From: Pseudomonadota bacterium
Lineage (GTDB): Bacteria; Pseudomonadota; Gammaproteobacteria; Burkholderiales; Burkholderiaceae_C
Direction: 5' to 3'
DNA length: 40,004 nucleotides
NCBI GenBank assembly: GCA_029779845.1
Contig: JAKOZT010000075.1
Coordinates: forward strand, 1 to 40,004
Positions 39,901-40,004 of the stretch are shown here, in pieces. The position numbers were made by a program, and so were the translations under genes. Within the stretch, counting starts at the first letter, position 1, and each line of letters begins with the position of its first letter. The notes under the pieces were generated by a model. That model was not told the DNA's origin and made no database searches. It was given only the letters and a program-made list of their open reading frames with translations.

Positions 39901-39982
39901 GCGCGCGTACTCGCGCGCTTCGTGAACTGACTCGTCGCCTCTGTCCGAGCGCAGCGAACGCAGTTCGCGTAGCGAGTTAGGC
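39901..39982 (-). repeat. Second, inverted copy of the dispersed-repeat core
   Basis: Read on the minus strand, this stretch follows 39640-39722 closely: GCCTAACTCGCT, then GTTCG-TGCGCTCGGACAGAGGCG, AGTCAGTTCACGA, GCGCGCGA and TACGC are shared, with about a dozen differences and one one-base gap. The matching flank CTGCGCTCCTCGGCG is also present near 39876-39892. The copy continues towards or past the window edge. Confidence 0.8.
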
Positions 39983-40004
39983 GACGCGACCCCGCCGCGA
40001 GCAC

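Noticed and set aside
39640..39982. Integron attC-like ends (GCCTAAC and GTTAGGC)
   Set aside because: They fit the attC core rule, but they are 340 bases apart and belong to opposed copies of one repeat; the 60-130 base attC hairpin and an integrase gene are missing.

Overview
The window is very GC-rich bacterial DNA. Its gene order and protein types point to a betaproteobacterium of the order Burkholderiales, probably the Rubrivivax/Leptothrix/Methylibium side of it. This is inferred from the argH / LytTR-type two-component pair / ppc / hemC-hemD-hemX-hemY / tRNA-Arg order, the DUF3182 gene and the style of the dispersed repeats; no database search was possible.

Region 1 (1-12,145) is a conserved housekeeping block. 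It holds the tail of a DUF5666-like gene, argH, a membrane histidine kinase with its LytTR response regulator (AlgZ/AlgR type), a membrane-anchored protein of unknown function, ppc, and the tetrapyrrole operon hemC-hemD-hemX-hemY. It ends with tRNA-Arg(ACG) and a strong hairpin terminator.

Region 2 (12,150-20,131) looks like an accessory stress/respiration island with visibly less extreme base composition. It carries a short MscS-like channel, the chaperone pair cbpA-cbpM, a YdeP-type molybdopterin oxidoreductase, a short-Q-loop cytochrome bd oxidase (cydA-cydB) with a DUF2474-like small membrane protein, and a heme-binding beta-barrel (nitrobindin/FABP-like) protein. A 43-codon remnant of a second beta-barrel gene lies at the other end of the island in the same orientation, so the island is bracketed by two copies of the same gene.

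Region 3 (20,158-28,875) has a BrkB/YihY membrane protein and a large KatE catalase on the minus strand. A plus-strand chain of overlapping genes follows: DUF3182 protein, alpha/beta hydrolase, endonuclease/exonuclease/phosphatase protein, cardiolipin synthase ClsB, a YbhN-type membrane protein, a broken treZ and a small lipoprotein. The middle part reproduces the E. coli ybhP-ybhO(clsB)-ybhN order and suggests a membrane-lipid/envelope stress operon.

Region 4 (28,292-29,230) is a gene graveyard: an internally deleted treZ, the last codons of a glgX-like gene and a glgC with several internal deletions. It looks like what is left of a glycogen/trehalose cluster.

Region 5 (29,324-39,531) contains a small membrane protein overlapping the GTG start of a 2,759-residue cyclic beta-1,2-glucan synthase (NdvB type), then an orphan sigma-54-dependent response regulator and a coupled 79-residue protein. 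Together with region 3 this suggests envelope and osmotic adaptation.

Region 6 (39,540-40,004) has no gene. It is a nested inverted-repeat structure holding two opposed copies of one dispersed repeat. The clearest unusual signals are the graveyard, the bracketed island, the right-edge repeat pair, and a perfect 20-bp palindrome between katE and the DUF3182 operon. I did not find CRISPR arrays, intact insertion sequences or an obvious new defence system.
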